Source: Methanobacteriota archaeon (GTDB lineage: Archaea; Thermoplasmatota; Poseidoniia; Poseidoniales; Poseidoniaceae). Taken from it: DNA of 46,507 bases. This document shows, piece after piece, positions 8,061 to 16,886 of the stretch. Positions within the stretch are counted from its first letter, which is position 1; each line of letters begins with the position of its first letter. The notes below the pieces were generated by a model that was not told where the DNA came from, ran no database searches, and worked only from the letters and a program-made list of their open reading frames with translations. Location: NCBI GenBank assembly GCA_949514915.1, contig CATFLP010000048.1, positions 1 to 46,507 on the forward strand, given 5' to 3'. A program made the position numbers and the translations under genes.

Positions 8061-10016
8061 TCACATTCTTTTACTGAATAATGTTGCGACTTCTTCACTA
8101 CTTTTAGTATTGAGTACATCAGATTTTTCTAACCAACCTTTTCTTGCGATATATGTTCCAAAGCGAACGTCCCTTAATCCCATTAAATCATGAGCATCAG
8201 GATTAATAGAAACTGGAACTCCACACATTTTTGCAAATTTACATAATCTCCAATCTAAGTCTAATCTGTATGGAGATGCGTTTAATTCAATTGCTTTGAA
8301 AATACCATTTTCATTCATTTCACCCATGGTTCTAATTACTGCATGCATATCCACTTCATATCCATTTCTTCCTTGGATAATTCTTCCTGTAGGATGGCCT
8401 AACATAGTAGTATACTTGTTTTCTATTGTTTTAATAAGATCTTCAGTATTTTCACTTTCATCTCTATTATTCCATTTTGTCATTGCATGAACTGAAGCCA
8501 CCACATAATCTAATTCTTTTAACACGTCATCATTGTAGTCTAATTTTCCATTTTCTAAGATATCTGATTCTACTCCATGGAAAAGTCGAAAATCATTTCC
8601 TTTTTCTTTCCAAGTTAAATTATATTTTTTAATTATGTCTCCTTGATTTAGAAGGTCGTTTGCATTTGCCCCATTTGCTATTTTCAATGATTCTGAATGG
8701 TCTGAAATGCCTAAATATTTCCAATTAAGTCTTTGAGCTTCATCTGCCATTTGCTCCAATGTTGCTTCTCCATCTGATAGGTTTGTATGGTTATGAAAAG
8801 CACCTTTGATTGAATCAATTGTAATTAATTCAGGAAGTTTATTTTCTTCCCCTGCTTCAATTTCACCTAAATCTTCTCTTAGTTCTGGTACTATGTATGG
8901 AAGATCTAATTTTTTGTAAATATCTTCTTCATTATCTGCTTTAACAGAATATTGCGCAGCCTCAATTCCTTTCAAATCATCAATTTTTGCAATTGGAATT
9001 AATCCAAATTCATTTAATTTCAACCCTCTATCTAATGCCCTTTGCCTCATTCGAATATTATGCTCTTTTGATCCTGTAAAATATGCTAAAGTAAATGGAA
9101 ACATGTTTGGAGGTACAATTCTAACCTGCGCATCAATAGTTCCCGTAGCTTCCATTTTTTCATAATCCTCTCCTCCAATGGCATCTAAAACACCGCCATC
9201 TAAATTACCTAAATTGAATTCATTTTCGAATATACTTGTATCTAATATTAGACTAATTTTTGAATCTCCTGCTCCCTTAATATCTGCTATACCAGGTAGC
9301 GAAAGAATAGAATTTGAAATTTCTTCATGATCTTCTGGTTTAGCACCTACCACCAAATCTAAATCTCCGATTGATTCTTTTTTCCTTCTTGCTGAACCAG
9401 CTAATTCTATTTGTTCAACCTTGGGAATATTGCTGATTAATTCTTTTAATGCATTCCCATAAAGTAATCCTATGTCTAATCTTCTTCGTGCATTAAATCT
9501 TTTTAATAATTGAATTCCATCTAATATTTTTTGTTGTGATTTTTTTCCAAATCCACTTAAATCTTCAATTTCACCTGCTTCACAAGATTCTTGTAATTCA
9601 ATGATATTTGTAATTCCTAATTCCTCATTAAGTAATTTAATTCTTTTTGGTCCTAAGTTAGGAATGCCGAGCATTACAATTAATCCTGCGGGTGTTGTTT
9701 CAAATAATTCAACCCAGTCTTCAGGCCATTCTCCTTCAAGTACAGCATTAGTGATTCCAGAACCTAATCCTTTGCCAATGCCTTTCAAATCCATTAGTCT
9801 ACCACTAATTACCACTTCTCCAAAATCTTCAGTTAATGTTGAAATAGTCCTACTTCCATTGAAATAGGATCTGGTTCTAAATGGATTAGCACCTCTCAAT
9901 TCAAGCAATACCCCCACTTGATGCAATGTAGTTGCAATTTGATTTCTACTGAAAAATGGTATGCCTTTTGCTCTTGGCCTAGGAAGTTTCCATACGCCCC
10001 CTCCGCCCATATTCAT
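8061..10016 (-). CDS. polX: DNA polymerase/3'-5' exonuclease PolX (family X polymerase plus PHP domain)
   Basis: About 651 residues in three parts. First is an N-terminal helix-hairpin-helix region (NPFRTRSYFNGSRTI, then LGIPNLGPKRI and LSGFGKKS). Second is the nucleotidyltransferase palm with GSARRKKESIGDLDLVVG, carrying two catalytic Asp, and IDAQVRIV carrying the third. Third is a C-terminal PHP phosphoesterase domain with FHNHTNLSDG, ISDHSES, HGVESD, SVHAM, GHPTGR and NPDAHD, the full metal-ligand set, so exonuclease activity is expected. Known PolX proteins act in base excision repair, which fits the co-transcribed endonuclease III. About 20 extra residues precede the usual family start. 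The start could be ATG 10016, ATG 10010 or GTG 10034; no clear ribosome site distinguishes them. Confidence 0.93.
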   Translation of the reverse strand: MNMGGGGVWKLPRPRAKGIPFFSRNQIATTLHQVGVLLELRGANPFRTRSYFNGSRTISTLTEDFGEVVISGRLMDLKGIGKGLGSGITNAVLEGEWPEDWVELFETTPAGLIVMLGIPNLGPKRIKLLNEELGITNIIELQESCEAGEIEDLSGFGKKSQQKILDGIQLLKRFNARRRLDIGLLYGNALKELISNIPKVEQIELAGSARRKKESIGDLDLVVGAKPEDHEEISNSILSLPGIADIKGAGDSKISLILDTSIFENEFNLGNLDGGVLDAIGGEDYEKMEATGTIDAQVRIVPPNMFPFTLAYFTGSKEHNIRMRQRALDRGLKLNEFGLIPIAKIDDLKGIEAAQYSVKADNEEDIYKKLDLPYIVPELREDLGEIEAGEENKLPELITIDSIKGAFHNHTNLSDGEATLEQMADEAQRLNWKYLGISDHSESLKIANGANANDLLNQGDIIKKYNLTWKEKGNDFRLFHGVESDILENGKLDYNDDVLKELDYVVASVHAMTKWNNRDESENTEDLIKTIENKYTTMLGHPTGRIIQGRNGYEVDMHAVIRTMGEMNENGIFKAIELNASPYRLDLDWRLCKFAKMCGVPVSINPDAHDLMGLRDVRFGTYIARKGWLEKSDVLNTKSSEEVATLFSKRM

Positions 10017-10068
10017 ATGAAAACACACTATCACTTCATTATGGCGGTAATTTGTACCAATTGGTTTG

Positions 10069-10078
10069 AATAATATGT
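10069..10078 (+). promoter_or_regulatory. TATA-like box for the 10094 gene in a divergent promoter region
   Basis: The AT-rich motif GAATAATATG is centred about 21 nt before ATG 10094. That spacing would place transcription start at or next to the start codon, giving a leaderless mRNA. The interval 10017-10093 also has to hold the polX promoter on the other strand, for which I see no clear TATA box. Assigned by spacing and composition only. Confidence 0.35.
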
Positions 10079-10093
10079 CAATTAGCAGTATCC

Positions 10094-10420
10094 ATGGACC
10101 TTGAGTTAATTGAGAGTCTTACTACTATTTTTTGTGGTGTTGCAATATTCGGATTTACTATTGTTGCTACGGCATCTCGCAACCCCCAAATAGAGATTTT
10201 TATTCAACAAACAATTTCGTTATGCTGTGTCATTGCAGCAATTTTATTGTCTATTATCGCATTCAATGGAGGTACAATATGGTCTTCAAAAAAATTAGTT
10301 CCTCCTTTAATCGCTTTGAATATAATTATTACTATAGCTGCTAGAATGAATCTTAGAGGTAAGCAAATTTCACAAGGTATGAATCCCCATCAGATTGGAA
10401 GATTAAACCAAGAAGAATAG
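10094..10420 (+). CDS. Small three-helix membrane protein, unknown function
   Basis: 108 residues with three hydrophobic segments: about 8-25 (TIFCGVAIFGFTIVATA), 38-58 (QQTISLCCVIAAILLSIIAF) and 69-85 (VPPLIALNIIITIAAR). A polar C-terminal tail ends NQEE. It starts at ATG 10094 without a ribosome site, consistent with leaderless translation. Its stop codon is immediately adjacent, with no intervening base, to the stop codon of the convergent gene at 10421. I recognise no family. Confidence 0.6.
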   Translation: MDLELIESLTTIFCGVAIFGFTIVATASRNPQIEIFIQQTISLCCVIAAILLSIIAFNGGTIWSSKKLVPPLIALNIIITIAARMNLRGKQISQGMNPHQIGRLNQEE

Positions 10421-11437
10421 TTATCTCATTCTTTTTGGTACGTAATCAAAATGTTCTGTTTCAATTTCTTCTTTCTTTGAAGGAATATTTCTTTTTATTA
10501 TGAATTGTGGTGGTTCATTATATTCTTCTACTTTTTTCTCACTAGGTATTTTCCTCATTGTTTTTTGATTATAATTAGTAGTAAATATTCTTGCTGGCTT
10601 TTTCAATGAGATTGTGAACATCACAAATACTGTAAGATAAATAATCCATGTAGGGAGCAGGATTCCTGAGTAATCCTCAATTTTTATTGAAACTTGTTTA
10701 ACTCCATCATGCATTCTTGAAAAACTAAAGGCTTTACTTACATCATCAGCTAATTCATTTTCTTCTATTGGATGTTCTTCAATAATTAGTATTGGTAATT
10801 TTGCTATTGCAGATGGAGAATCTTGATTTTGGACCCATAGTTGTATTTCTCCTCCACTTAATCCTAGTTTTTCTCCTGTATTATGCACGCTAAACATAGT
10901 CATATGTCCTTGCTCACCATTAGGTTGTAATGTTACTTCTCTACTCGACCATTCAGATGAAATACCATCTAATGGATGCCATTCAATTTTCAGGTTTATG
11001 GAAACAAAATCCATTGGATTTGTAACTTTACAGAAGAAAGAACTTTTTTCAGATATTACAATGGTATTGGAGGAAGGGTCACAAGCAATTAGCAATATTG
11101 GTTTATGTTTTAATCTATCATTTGGCCAATAATCAATATTATTTGCACCTATTGAATTATTATCTCCAAAACCATCTTTGTCAGTATCTTTCCATTGAGT
11201 TTTATCGTTGATAAACACATCTGCACCATTATTTATGGTCCAATTTTCGTCTGGATCTGACCATCCATCGCCATCGGTGTCTTTACATCCAAATCTATCA
11301 TTTGTGGAATTTCCTTCTGAATTAGGACAGTCATCATTGGTTGTGGATTGGGATGAAACTATGTCTAAAGAATAAGTTAAAGATAGAATAAAAATTGTCA
11401 AGATTAACAAGACATTAGATTTCTTCATAAACGGCAT
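10421..11437 (-). CDS. Secreted or membrane-anchored protein with thrombospondin type 3-like Ca-binding repeats
   Basis: 338 residues. A signal peptide (MKKSNVLLILTIFILSLTYS) starts at residue 4, so ATG 11428 is an alternative start. Acidic repeats DTDGDGWSDPDENW and DTDKDGFGDNNS, of the kind that bind calcium in thrombospondin type 3 repeats, fill roughly residues 52-105, with several Cys nearby. A beta-rich domain follows at ~110-225. A membrane helix (LLPTWIIYLTVFVMFTISL) lies at ~260-280, followed by a basic cytoplasmic tail of about 55 residues. The topology suggests a surface protein with most of its mass outside. Function is unknown. Confidence 0.75.
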   Translation of the reverse strand: MPFMKKSNVLLILTIFILSLTYSLDIVSSQSTTNDDCPNSEGNSTNDRFGCKDTDGDGWSDPDENWTINNGADVFINDKTQWKDTDKDGFGDNNSIGANNIDYWPNDRLKHKPILLIACDPSSNTIVISEKSSFFCKVTNPMDFVSINLKIEWHPLDGISSEWSSREVTLQPNGEQGHMTMFSVHNTGEKLGLSGGEIQLWVQNQDSPSAIAKLPILIIEEHPIEENELADDVSKAFSFSRMHDGVKQVSIKIEDYSGILLPTWIIYLTVFVMFTISLKKPARIFTTNYNQKTMRKIPSEKKVEEYNEPPQFIIKRNIPSKKEEIETEHFDYVPKRMR

Positions 11438-11475
11438 CAGGGGCTATTGTGTTATGAAGTATTGTTTTAGAATCA

Positions 11476-11769
11476 TCATTCAATATCAAATTCTGCTTCT
11501 AATTTTTGATTAATAAAATTCCTCATGAAGGGAGGTAATTCTCCGTTCACAAATACAACATCATTTACTTCTTCTAATTTCATTAATGAATAATATATTT
11601 GCATTGCGGTCATTGGTGTTGATGAACATCCAGTGCAACCACCTTCTAGTGAAATCATTACATTTCCATCACTAGTGTCGATTACATTTACAATCCCATC
11701 ATGCTGATCTAAAATTTCTTGAACAGGGCCAATAGATGCGTGGATTTTACTTATGTCAATATCTGCCAT
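11476..11769 (-). CDS. NifU C-terminal-domain-like Fe-S protein
   Basis: A 97-residue stand-alone domain with the hallmark LEGGCTGCSSTPMT: Cys45 and Cys48 in a CxxC that in NifU/Nfu proteins holds or transfers a 4Fe-4S cluster. The arrangement of an N-terminal helix (VQEILDQHDGIVNVI), strand, CxxC and helix is typical. It is therefore probably an Nfu-type carrier delivering clusters to client proteins. It starts at ATG 11769 with only a weak GAGAG site upstream and is divergent from the amidotransferase gene. No other Fe-S assembly gene is in the window. Confidence 0.88.
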   Translation of the reverse strand: MADIDISKIHASIGPVQEILDQHDGIVNVIDTSDGNVMISLEGGCTGCSSTPMTAMQIYYSLMKLEEVNDVVFVNGELPPFMRNFINQKLEAEFDIE

Positions 11770-11823
11770 TAACTCTCATGTGCGCTGATACCATTCTACT
11801 TTTTCAAACCTGTGCATAGAAAA

Positions 11824-11833
11824 CCAAATATGG
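11824..11833 (+). promoter_or_regulatory. TATA-like box before the glutamine amidotransferase gene
   Basis: CCAAATATGG is centred about 27 nt before ATG 11856, the spacing expected between an archaeal TATA box and transcription start. There is no ribosome-binding site between it and the ATG, so the transcript is probably leaderless. Based on spacing only. Confidence 0.4.
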
Positions 11834-11855
11834 CACATTACTTAATCAATGTCAG

Positions 11856-12743
11856 ATGCGTATATTAATTCTCGACCTCTTGGCTGAAAGGATAGAATTT
11901 GGACATGGAGGTAATATTGAGATGATTAAACCATTTACGGATTTTAATTCTGAAATTGAGGTATTTCTTGTAACTCCCCAGTATGAAACAGATACTCAGT
12001 TTGAAAGATTAGAGCTTAAAAAAATTAAGAAGGGAAATGTACCTAATTGGGATGATGATGTTGAATTTAAATCTGAATTTTCAGATGTAATTGATGGTAC
12101 TATTGTTAAATTTATTCGTATTTTCACTCCAGTTGGAAAAGTCGGGGATATCTCTAAGTGGGTTGATGAACATAATTTCTCTTGTGTTTTTTGTTCAGGT
12201 TCCAGACGTAATGTCTCACAACCAGAGCAATGGATGATAAACGCAAAAAATTTATTGATGGGTACAATATTGGCAAAAAAACCGCTTTTAGGGATTTGTT
12301 TTGGACATCAATTACTTGCAGAAACATTAGGAGGTAATGTTACACGCTCATCAAAAAGGACAGATGCAGTATATAATTTGAAATTAACAAATTTAGGTTC
12401 TAAAGACCCGTTGTTTGATGGGTTATCTAATAATGGAGAGGGCCCAATTACTTTGTATACTCATCAAGATCATGTGGTAAATATATCTACAGATCAAAAA
12501 ATAATTATTGAGTTGTTAGGTTCTTCCAAGCACTGTAAAAATGCAGCAATTAGGGCTAGAGTCGATGATGAACTATTACCTGTGTGGGGAGTACAATTTC
12601 ATCCAGAAGCAAGTAAGGCTAGAATCAATAGATCTTATGATTTAGGCCATATTACATTAGAAGAAAAAGAATCATTTAATCGGGAGCATGATGGTGCACA
12701 AGTACTTGAAAATTTTTCTAGAATCGTGCATTTGAAGTCGTGA
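11856..12743 (+). CDS. Stand-alone class I glutamine amidotransferase
   Basis: 295 residues. The catalytic triad is visible: the nucleophile Cys148 in LLGICFGHQLLAETLGG, and His249 and Glu251 in WGVQFHPEAS. These domains release ammonia from glutamine. The fold matches the amidase half of GMP synthase and related single-domain proteins, but no synthetase domain is attached and no obvious partner lies nearby, so the acceptor is unknown. It may be a GuaA-type subunit or an enzyme acting on gamma-glutamyl compounds. About 85 residues before the core and 45 after it give extra length over a minimal ~190-residue amidotransferase. Confidence 0.85.
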   Translation: MRILILDLLAERIEFGHGGNIEMIKPFTDFNSEIEVFLVTPQYETDTQFERLELKKIKKGNVPNWDDDVEFKSEFSDVIDGTIVKFIRIFTPVGKVGDISKWVDEHNFSCVFCSGSRRNVSQPEQWMINAKNLLMGTILAKKPLLGICFGHQLLAETLGGNVTRSSKRTDAVYNLKLTNLGSKDPLFDGLSNNGEGPITLYTHQDHVVNISTDQKIIIELLGSSKHCKNAAIRARVDDELLPVWGVQFHPEASKARINRSYDLGHITLEEKESFNREHDGAQVLENFSRIVHLKS

Positions 12744-12830
12744 ATTTCCATTAAAAATGAATATCTATGATAAATATGCTACTATTCATTAATATACAGC
12801 ATTTGAGAGGCCACGAATGGTGAACATATT

Positions 12831-14999
12831 TTGGAGATAGCAGATTTGCCTTTAGGTGTTGGAGAAATAGGTGCAATAGTAGCAGGATTAGGCTTGGGTA
12901 TTGCATTTTTATTATATACACAATTATCTGGAAAGAAAATTGAAAATGAAAGAGTATCAAGTATTGGTAGTCAGATACAATCTGGAGCAATGGCATTTTT
13001 AAATGCTGAATATAGAATTCTAGTTGTATTTGTAATTGTAGTTGCAGGATTATTATATGCTGGAGGAAGCATAAATGATGATCTTGGACTTGAAGTCGCA
13101 ATATCATTCTTAATGGGTGCTTTTGCAAGTGGCTTAGCAGGCAATATTGGAATGCGTGCAGCTACTGCTGCAAATACTAGAACTGCAATGGCAGCTACTG
13201 AAAACCAAGGTGCAGCATTACTAGTTGCTTACAATGGAGGTGCTGTAATGGGTATCTGTGTAGGAGGATTAGGATTACTTGGAATTTCTATAATGTATAT
13301 TTTATTTGGAGAGATTAGTACTATTACTTACATTTCAGGATTTGGAATGGGTGCATCAAGTATTGCATTATTTGCTAGAGTAGGTGGAGGAATTTATACT
13401 AAAGCAGCAGATGTTGGTGCAGATTTAGTTGGTAAAGTTATGGCTGGAATACCAGAAGATGATCCAAGAAACCCTGGTGTTATTGCAGATAATGTAGGAG
13501 ATAATGTTGGCGATGTTGCTGGAATGGGCGCAGATATATTCGAATCATTTGTAGGTTCATTAATAGCAGCAATGGTGATTGCATCTACAATTCTATGGGT
13601 TGATTTAGGACAAATGTCTTCAGAAGTAAATGATTTAGGAAATCATAATGAAGTTTTGATGGTATTACCATTATTACTTGCTATTATTGGATTCGTTGCA
13701 AGTTTAATCGGAGTATTTTCAATGAGAGTATTAAAAGAAGGCGATCCAGCTTCTGCATTAAGAAATACCACATTTATTGGAGCAATACTGTTTTGGTTAG
13801 GAAGTTATGTTGCATTACAAATTTTCAATTTACCATTACAACCATTGTATGCAATAATCTCTGGAAGTATTGTAGGCATTTTGATTGGACTTGTTACTGA
13901 ATACTATACATCTACAGAGAAAATCTTTGGAATCAAACCTCGAGCAGTAATGAGAATTTCAGAAGCCTCAAAAAGAGGCCCTGCAACTAATGCAATAGCA
14001 GGTTTGTCAGTAGGGATGGAAAGTGTATTTTTACCATTAATCTTAATTGCGGTAGGAATTTATGTTTCCAATTATTTCGCAGGAGTTTATGGGATTGCAT
14101 TAGCAGCAATGGGAATGTTAGCTACAGTAGGAGTTACTATGACTGTAGATGCTTATGGCCCTGTAGCAGATAATGCTGGAGGCATTTCTGAAATGAGCGG
14201 ACTTGGCCCAGAGGTTAGAGAAATCACTGATGGTTTAGATTCAATCGGTAATACTACAGCAGCAACAGGAAAAGGGTTTGCTATCGGTTCTGCAGCATTA
14301 ACTGCACTTGCATTATTTGCAGCATTTACTACTTCCGTAGAGAACTATAGAGGTACAGAAGTTCAAATATTATTAACAAGCCCTGAAGTAGTTATTGGAT
14401 TATTAATTGGAGGAAGTTTGCCATTCTTAATTGGTGCATTAACAATGAGTTCAGTCGGTAGAGCGGCTGAAGAGATGGTTGATGAAATTGTAAGACAATT
14501 CGAAATAATGAAAAAAGCACTCAAAGGAACAATTGGTGACGATGATCTTGATGACATAAACAAATGGCCTGAGACAATAGAAGTCAAAGAAGATGGTGGA
14601 ACGAAGATGTATCCTGATTCAGAACAATGTATCAAAATTAGTACCGATTCAGCAATTCGTGAAATGGTACTTCCTGGGGTAATCGCTGTTTTCAGCCCAT
14701 TAATCGTTGGTTATGCATTAAATGCTGAGGGATTAGCAGGAATGCTTGCAGGTGCAACAGTTACAGGAGTATTACTCGCGTTATTCATGGCTAATGCAGG
14801 AGGTTCTTGGGATAATGCAAAGAAAGCAATTGAAGCAGGTGAATTAGAAGGAGAATCAAAAGGTGGAGAAGCACATTCTGCTGCCGTAATTGGAGATACA
14901 GTTGGAGATCCATTCAAAGATACAAGTGGTCCATCATTGAATATTTTAATCAAATTGATGTCTATTGTATCTTTAGTGATTGTACCTGTAATCGTTTAG
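12831..14999 (+). CDS. hppA: Membrane-bound ion-translocating pyrophosphatase, predicted K+-dependent
   Basis: 722 residues with about 16 hydrophobic helices. The enzyme hydrolyses pyrophosphate and pumps H+ (in some members Na+). Pyrophosphate/Mg-binding motifs are [29 protein letters not shown] around residues 194-235 and [17 protein letters not shown] near the C terminus. The K+-dependence segment reads [14 protein letters not shown] (~473). Ala at the key position, where K+-independent enzymes have Lys (GNTTKA), marks the K+-requiring class. The start is TTG 12831 with GGTGA at 12819-12823; upstream ATGs are out of frame. A lipoprotein gene follows 12 nt downstream. It would supply a light- and respiration-independent ion gradient from the PPi made in biosynthesis. 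Confidence 0.95.
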   Translation: MEIADLPLGVGEIGAIVAGLGLGIAFLLYTQLSGKKIENERVSSIGSQIQSGAMAFLNAEYRILVVFVIVVAGLLYAGGSINDDLGLEVAISFLMGAFASGLAGNIGMRAATAANTRTAMAATENQGAALLVAYNGGAVMGICVGGLGLLGISIMYILFGEISTITYISGFGMGASSIALFARVGGGIYTKAADVGADLVGKVMAGIPEDDPRNPGVIADNVGDNVGDVAGMGADIFESFVGSLIAAMVIASTILWVDLGQMSSEVNDLGNHNEVLMVLPLLLAIIGFVASLIGVFSMRVLKEGDPASALRNTTFIGAILFWLGSYVALQIFNLPLQPLYAIISGSIVGILIGLVTEYYTSTEKIFGIKPRAVMRISEASKRGPATNAIAGLSVGMESVFLPLILIAVGIYVSNYFAGVYGIALAAMGMLATVGVTMTVDAYGPVADNAGGISEMSGLGPEVREITDGLDSIGNTTAATGKGFAIGSAALTALALFAAFTTSVENYRGTEVQILLTSPEVVIGLLIGGSLPFLIGALTMSSVGRAAEEMVDEIVRQFEIMKKALKGTIGDDDLDDINKWPETIEVKEDGGTKMYPDSEQCIKISTDSAIREMVLPGVIAVFSPLIVGYALNAEGLAGMLAGATVTGVLLALFMANAGGSWDNAKKAIEAGELEGESKGGEAHSAAVIGDTVGDPFKDTSGPSLNILIKLMSIVSLVIVPVIV

Positions 15000-15011
15000 A
15001 TGGTGTAAAAC

Positions 15012-15995
15012 ATGCCTAAACAAAGGGCAACTAGAAAGAATCAAATCTTTGTAGTAATTGTACTATTTGTTCTAGTTAGTTCAGGATGTCTAGGTTCTAC
15101 GAATCAAGGCAGTAAATCTTCTGATTCTAAATTAATAGTTCCAGAATGGAATATTGGAGATTGGTGGATGTATACTTTTACAACACCTGAATTTGGAGAT
15201 GTAACTACAAGGTTAGTTGTAACAGAGACAGAAGCTGATTCAAATAGTTCCTATATGTTGGGAATTACTAATCAACTAGAATCACATAGGCATGCATTGT
15301 TAAATTTCAATCCATTTTTAGGGAGAATTACTCATTCTAATTTGTCAGTGTATGAAAATGGAATACCTCAACCAGTATTCAGTTTCCCATTAGAGGAGGG
15401 TAATTCGTGGACATTTGATTTATTTGGATTTAGTGAATGGAATGCGAATGTATTGTTAATTTCTGGAGGAGTATCTTACATTACAGCTGTTCATTCAGAA
15501 GGAGGGACTCTAGAATATGAATATGATGATTCACTTCGATTTTTATCTAAATTTGTATGGACTAATTCTGATAATGTAATTAAAATGGAAATGAGATGGT
15601 CAGGTGAAAAAGGCGTGGATTATGAGGGAGATGCTTTTTTCGTAAGGGCCTTTGATTTTAAAAATGAAATATATGAAGGTAATGATGGAGAAACATATGA
15701 TTCAACATTTCTAAATAATGGACATCCTACTGATGGTAATTTTGATCATTTATACATATATTTAGATGTTGAAATAGCAGGTTCTGCAGCATCACATGGT
15801 TCTTTTTCAATAAAAGATCATAGAGGAATAAGTCCAAAAGTAGAAACATGGAATGCAGGAACTTCTGAAAAAGGTTCTATTTCAGTGATCCCTTCACAAT
15901 CGGGGGAGTATTCATTGACAGTAACTTGCACTGGTGCTAATTCAATAATACATGTGATTGTAGTTGGTGGATTAGAACGGTCTTGGAATTTATAG
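15012..15995 (+). CDS. Secreted lipoprotein, unknown function, downstream of hppA
   Basis: 327 residues. A basic N terminus (MPKQRATRKNQ) and hydrophobic core end in the lipobox LVSSGC with Cys26, so it is probably lipid-anchored on the outer face of the membrane. The mature part is beta-rich with many Trp and Tyr (WNIGDWWMYTFTTPEFGD near the start) and ends in a segment (SQSGEYSLTVTCTGANS) resembling pre-peptidase C-terminal beta-domains. The gene lies 12 nt after hppA, with GGTG at 15002-15005 as ribosome site, and 8 nt before a hydrolase gene, so the three are probably one operon. I do not recognise a family. Confidence 0.7.
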   Translation: MPKQRATRKNQIFVVIVLFVLVSSGCLGSTNQGSKSSDSKLIVPEWNIGDWWMYTFTTPEFGDVTTRLVVTETEADSNSSYMLGITNQLESHRHALLNFNPFLGRITHSNLSVYENGIPQPVFSFPLEEGNSWTFDLFGFSEWNANVLLISGGVSYITAVHSEGGTLEYEYDDSLRFLSKFVWTNSDNVIKMEMRWSGEKGVDYEGDAFFVRAFDFKNEIYEGNDGETYDSTFLNNGHPTDGNFDHLYIYLDVEIAGSAASHGSFSIKDHRGISPKVETWNAGTSEKGSISVIPSQSGEYSLTVTCTGANSIIHVIVVGGLERSWNL

Positions 15996-16003
15996 GTGTA
16001 GGT

Positions 16004-16618
16004 ATGCAACAAACACTTTTGATGTTGCATGGACTTACAGGAACTTCCAAAATGATTGAACAATTTGCGAATAAAATTAATCCAGACGGTTGTAATTTAG
16101 TAGTCCCTAATGGCACATTTAAGCATGAAGAAAGGGGTTTTTGCTGGTGGAATTATTCATTAGGACATCATAAAAATAAAAATAATAAAATTAAAGTCAC
16201 AGACAAATTACTTAGAGAAGTACAAAAATCTATTTCTTATTTAATTGAGAAATTACCAAATGAGGGAGATGTAATTATTGGTGGTTTTAGTCAAGGTGCT
16301 GCAATGGCACAAATAATGTTGTTAAGTGAGATATCATCAAGAATTTCTGGTTTAATTTTATTGGGAACTAGATCTATTGAAGAAAATAAATTAAGGGAAG
16401 CACTAACTAAATTAAAACCAGTACCTGTGTTGTGGATGCATGGTACTGGTGATAAATTAATAAAATTTGAAGAAGCAATAGAATTAGTAAAAATCTTTGA
16501 AGAAGAAGGATGGGAAGTAACAAAAATTAAACATGAAAAAGGGCATATGATACCTTTAGAATATCATAATGAGATTGTTGACTTTGTATACAAGATATAT
16601 TCAAACAACACCAGATGA
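16004..16618 (+). CDS. Alpha/beta hydrolase, phospholipase/carboxylesterase type
   Basis: 204 residues, the normal length for small esterases of the YpfH/carboxylesterase family. The nucleophile elbow is GGFSQGAAM with Ser96. The Asp is in WMHGTGDKLIKFE and the catalytic His in HEKGHMIPLEYH. The oxyanion region near the N terminus is LMLHGLTG. No signal peptide, so it is cytoplasmic. ATG 16004 is chosen because GGTGTAGG lies directly upstream at 15995-16002; an earlier in-frame start would overlap the lipoprotein gene. Its last 18 bases overlap the convergent glutaredoxin gene. Substrate is unknown. Confidence 0.85.
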   Translation: MQQTLLMLHGLTGTSKMIEQFANKINPDGCNLVVPNGTFKHEERGFCWWNYSLGHHKNKNNKIKVTDKLLREVQKSISYLIEKLPNEGDVIIGGFSQGAAMAQIMLLSEISSRISGLILLGTRSIEENKLREALTKLKPVPVLWMHGTGDKLIKFEEAIELVKIFEEEGWEVTKIKHEKGHMIPLEYHNEIVDFVYKIYSNNTR

Positions 16619-16876
16619 TTGAAGATCATCAAATCCGCCAATGAATACTGGTAGTTCACCTCTTAAATCAAAAATAACAGGTACAGTTTTATGTCCTGTT
16701 TCTTGGATAATTTTATTTCTCTTTTCAGGTTCAAGGCTCAAATCTATTTCTAAAAATGTCAAATTATGACCTTTTAAATATCTCTTCGCAGCAACACAAT
16801 AAGGGCAATAATCTGAAGAATATATGAGAAAATCTACATCTGTTGAGCTTGCATCTGAAATTATTACGTTTGACAT
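16601..16876 (-). CDS. Glutaredoxin
   Basis: 91 residues with the dithiol motif YCPYC (Cys24, Cys27), the cis-proline loop HKTVPVIF and a C-terminal GGFDDL motif: all the thioredoxin-fold features of a classical CPYC glutaredoxin. It reduces disulfides or mixed thiols in the cytoplasm. ATG 16876 is preferred over GTG 16885 because the GGTG sequence that would serve as ribosome site overlaps that GTG. The gene lies 10 nt after the GHMP kinase and is the last of a minus-strand run starting with fhs. Its 3' end overlaps the hydrolase gene by 18 nt. Confidence 0.92.
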   Translation of the reverse strand: MSNVIISDASSTDVDFLIYSSDYCPYCVAAKRYLKGHNLTFLEIDLSLEPEKRNKIIQETGHKTVPVIFDLRGELPVFIGGFDDLQSSGVV

Positions 16877-16886
16877 ATAATACACC

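Noticed and set aside
10132-10344. Second plus-strand frame inside the small membrane protein gene at 10094
   Set aside because: Cys/Tyr-rich shifted frame with no ribosome site; the 10094 frame has a promoter at the right spacing and clear membrane helices.
12751-13128. Reverse-strand frame of 125 residues overlapping the start of hppA
   Set aside because: Composition (runs of Leu, Gln, His, Ile) is that of an antisense shadow of membrane-protein codons.
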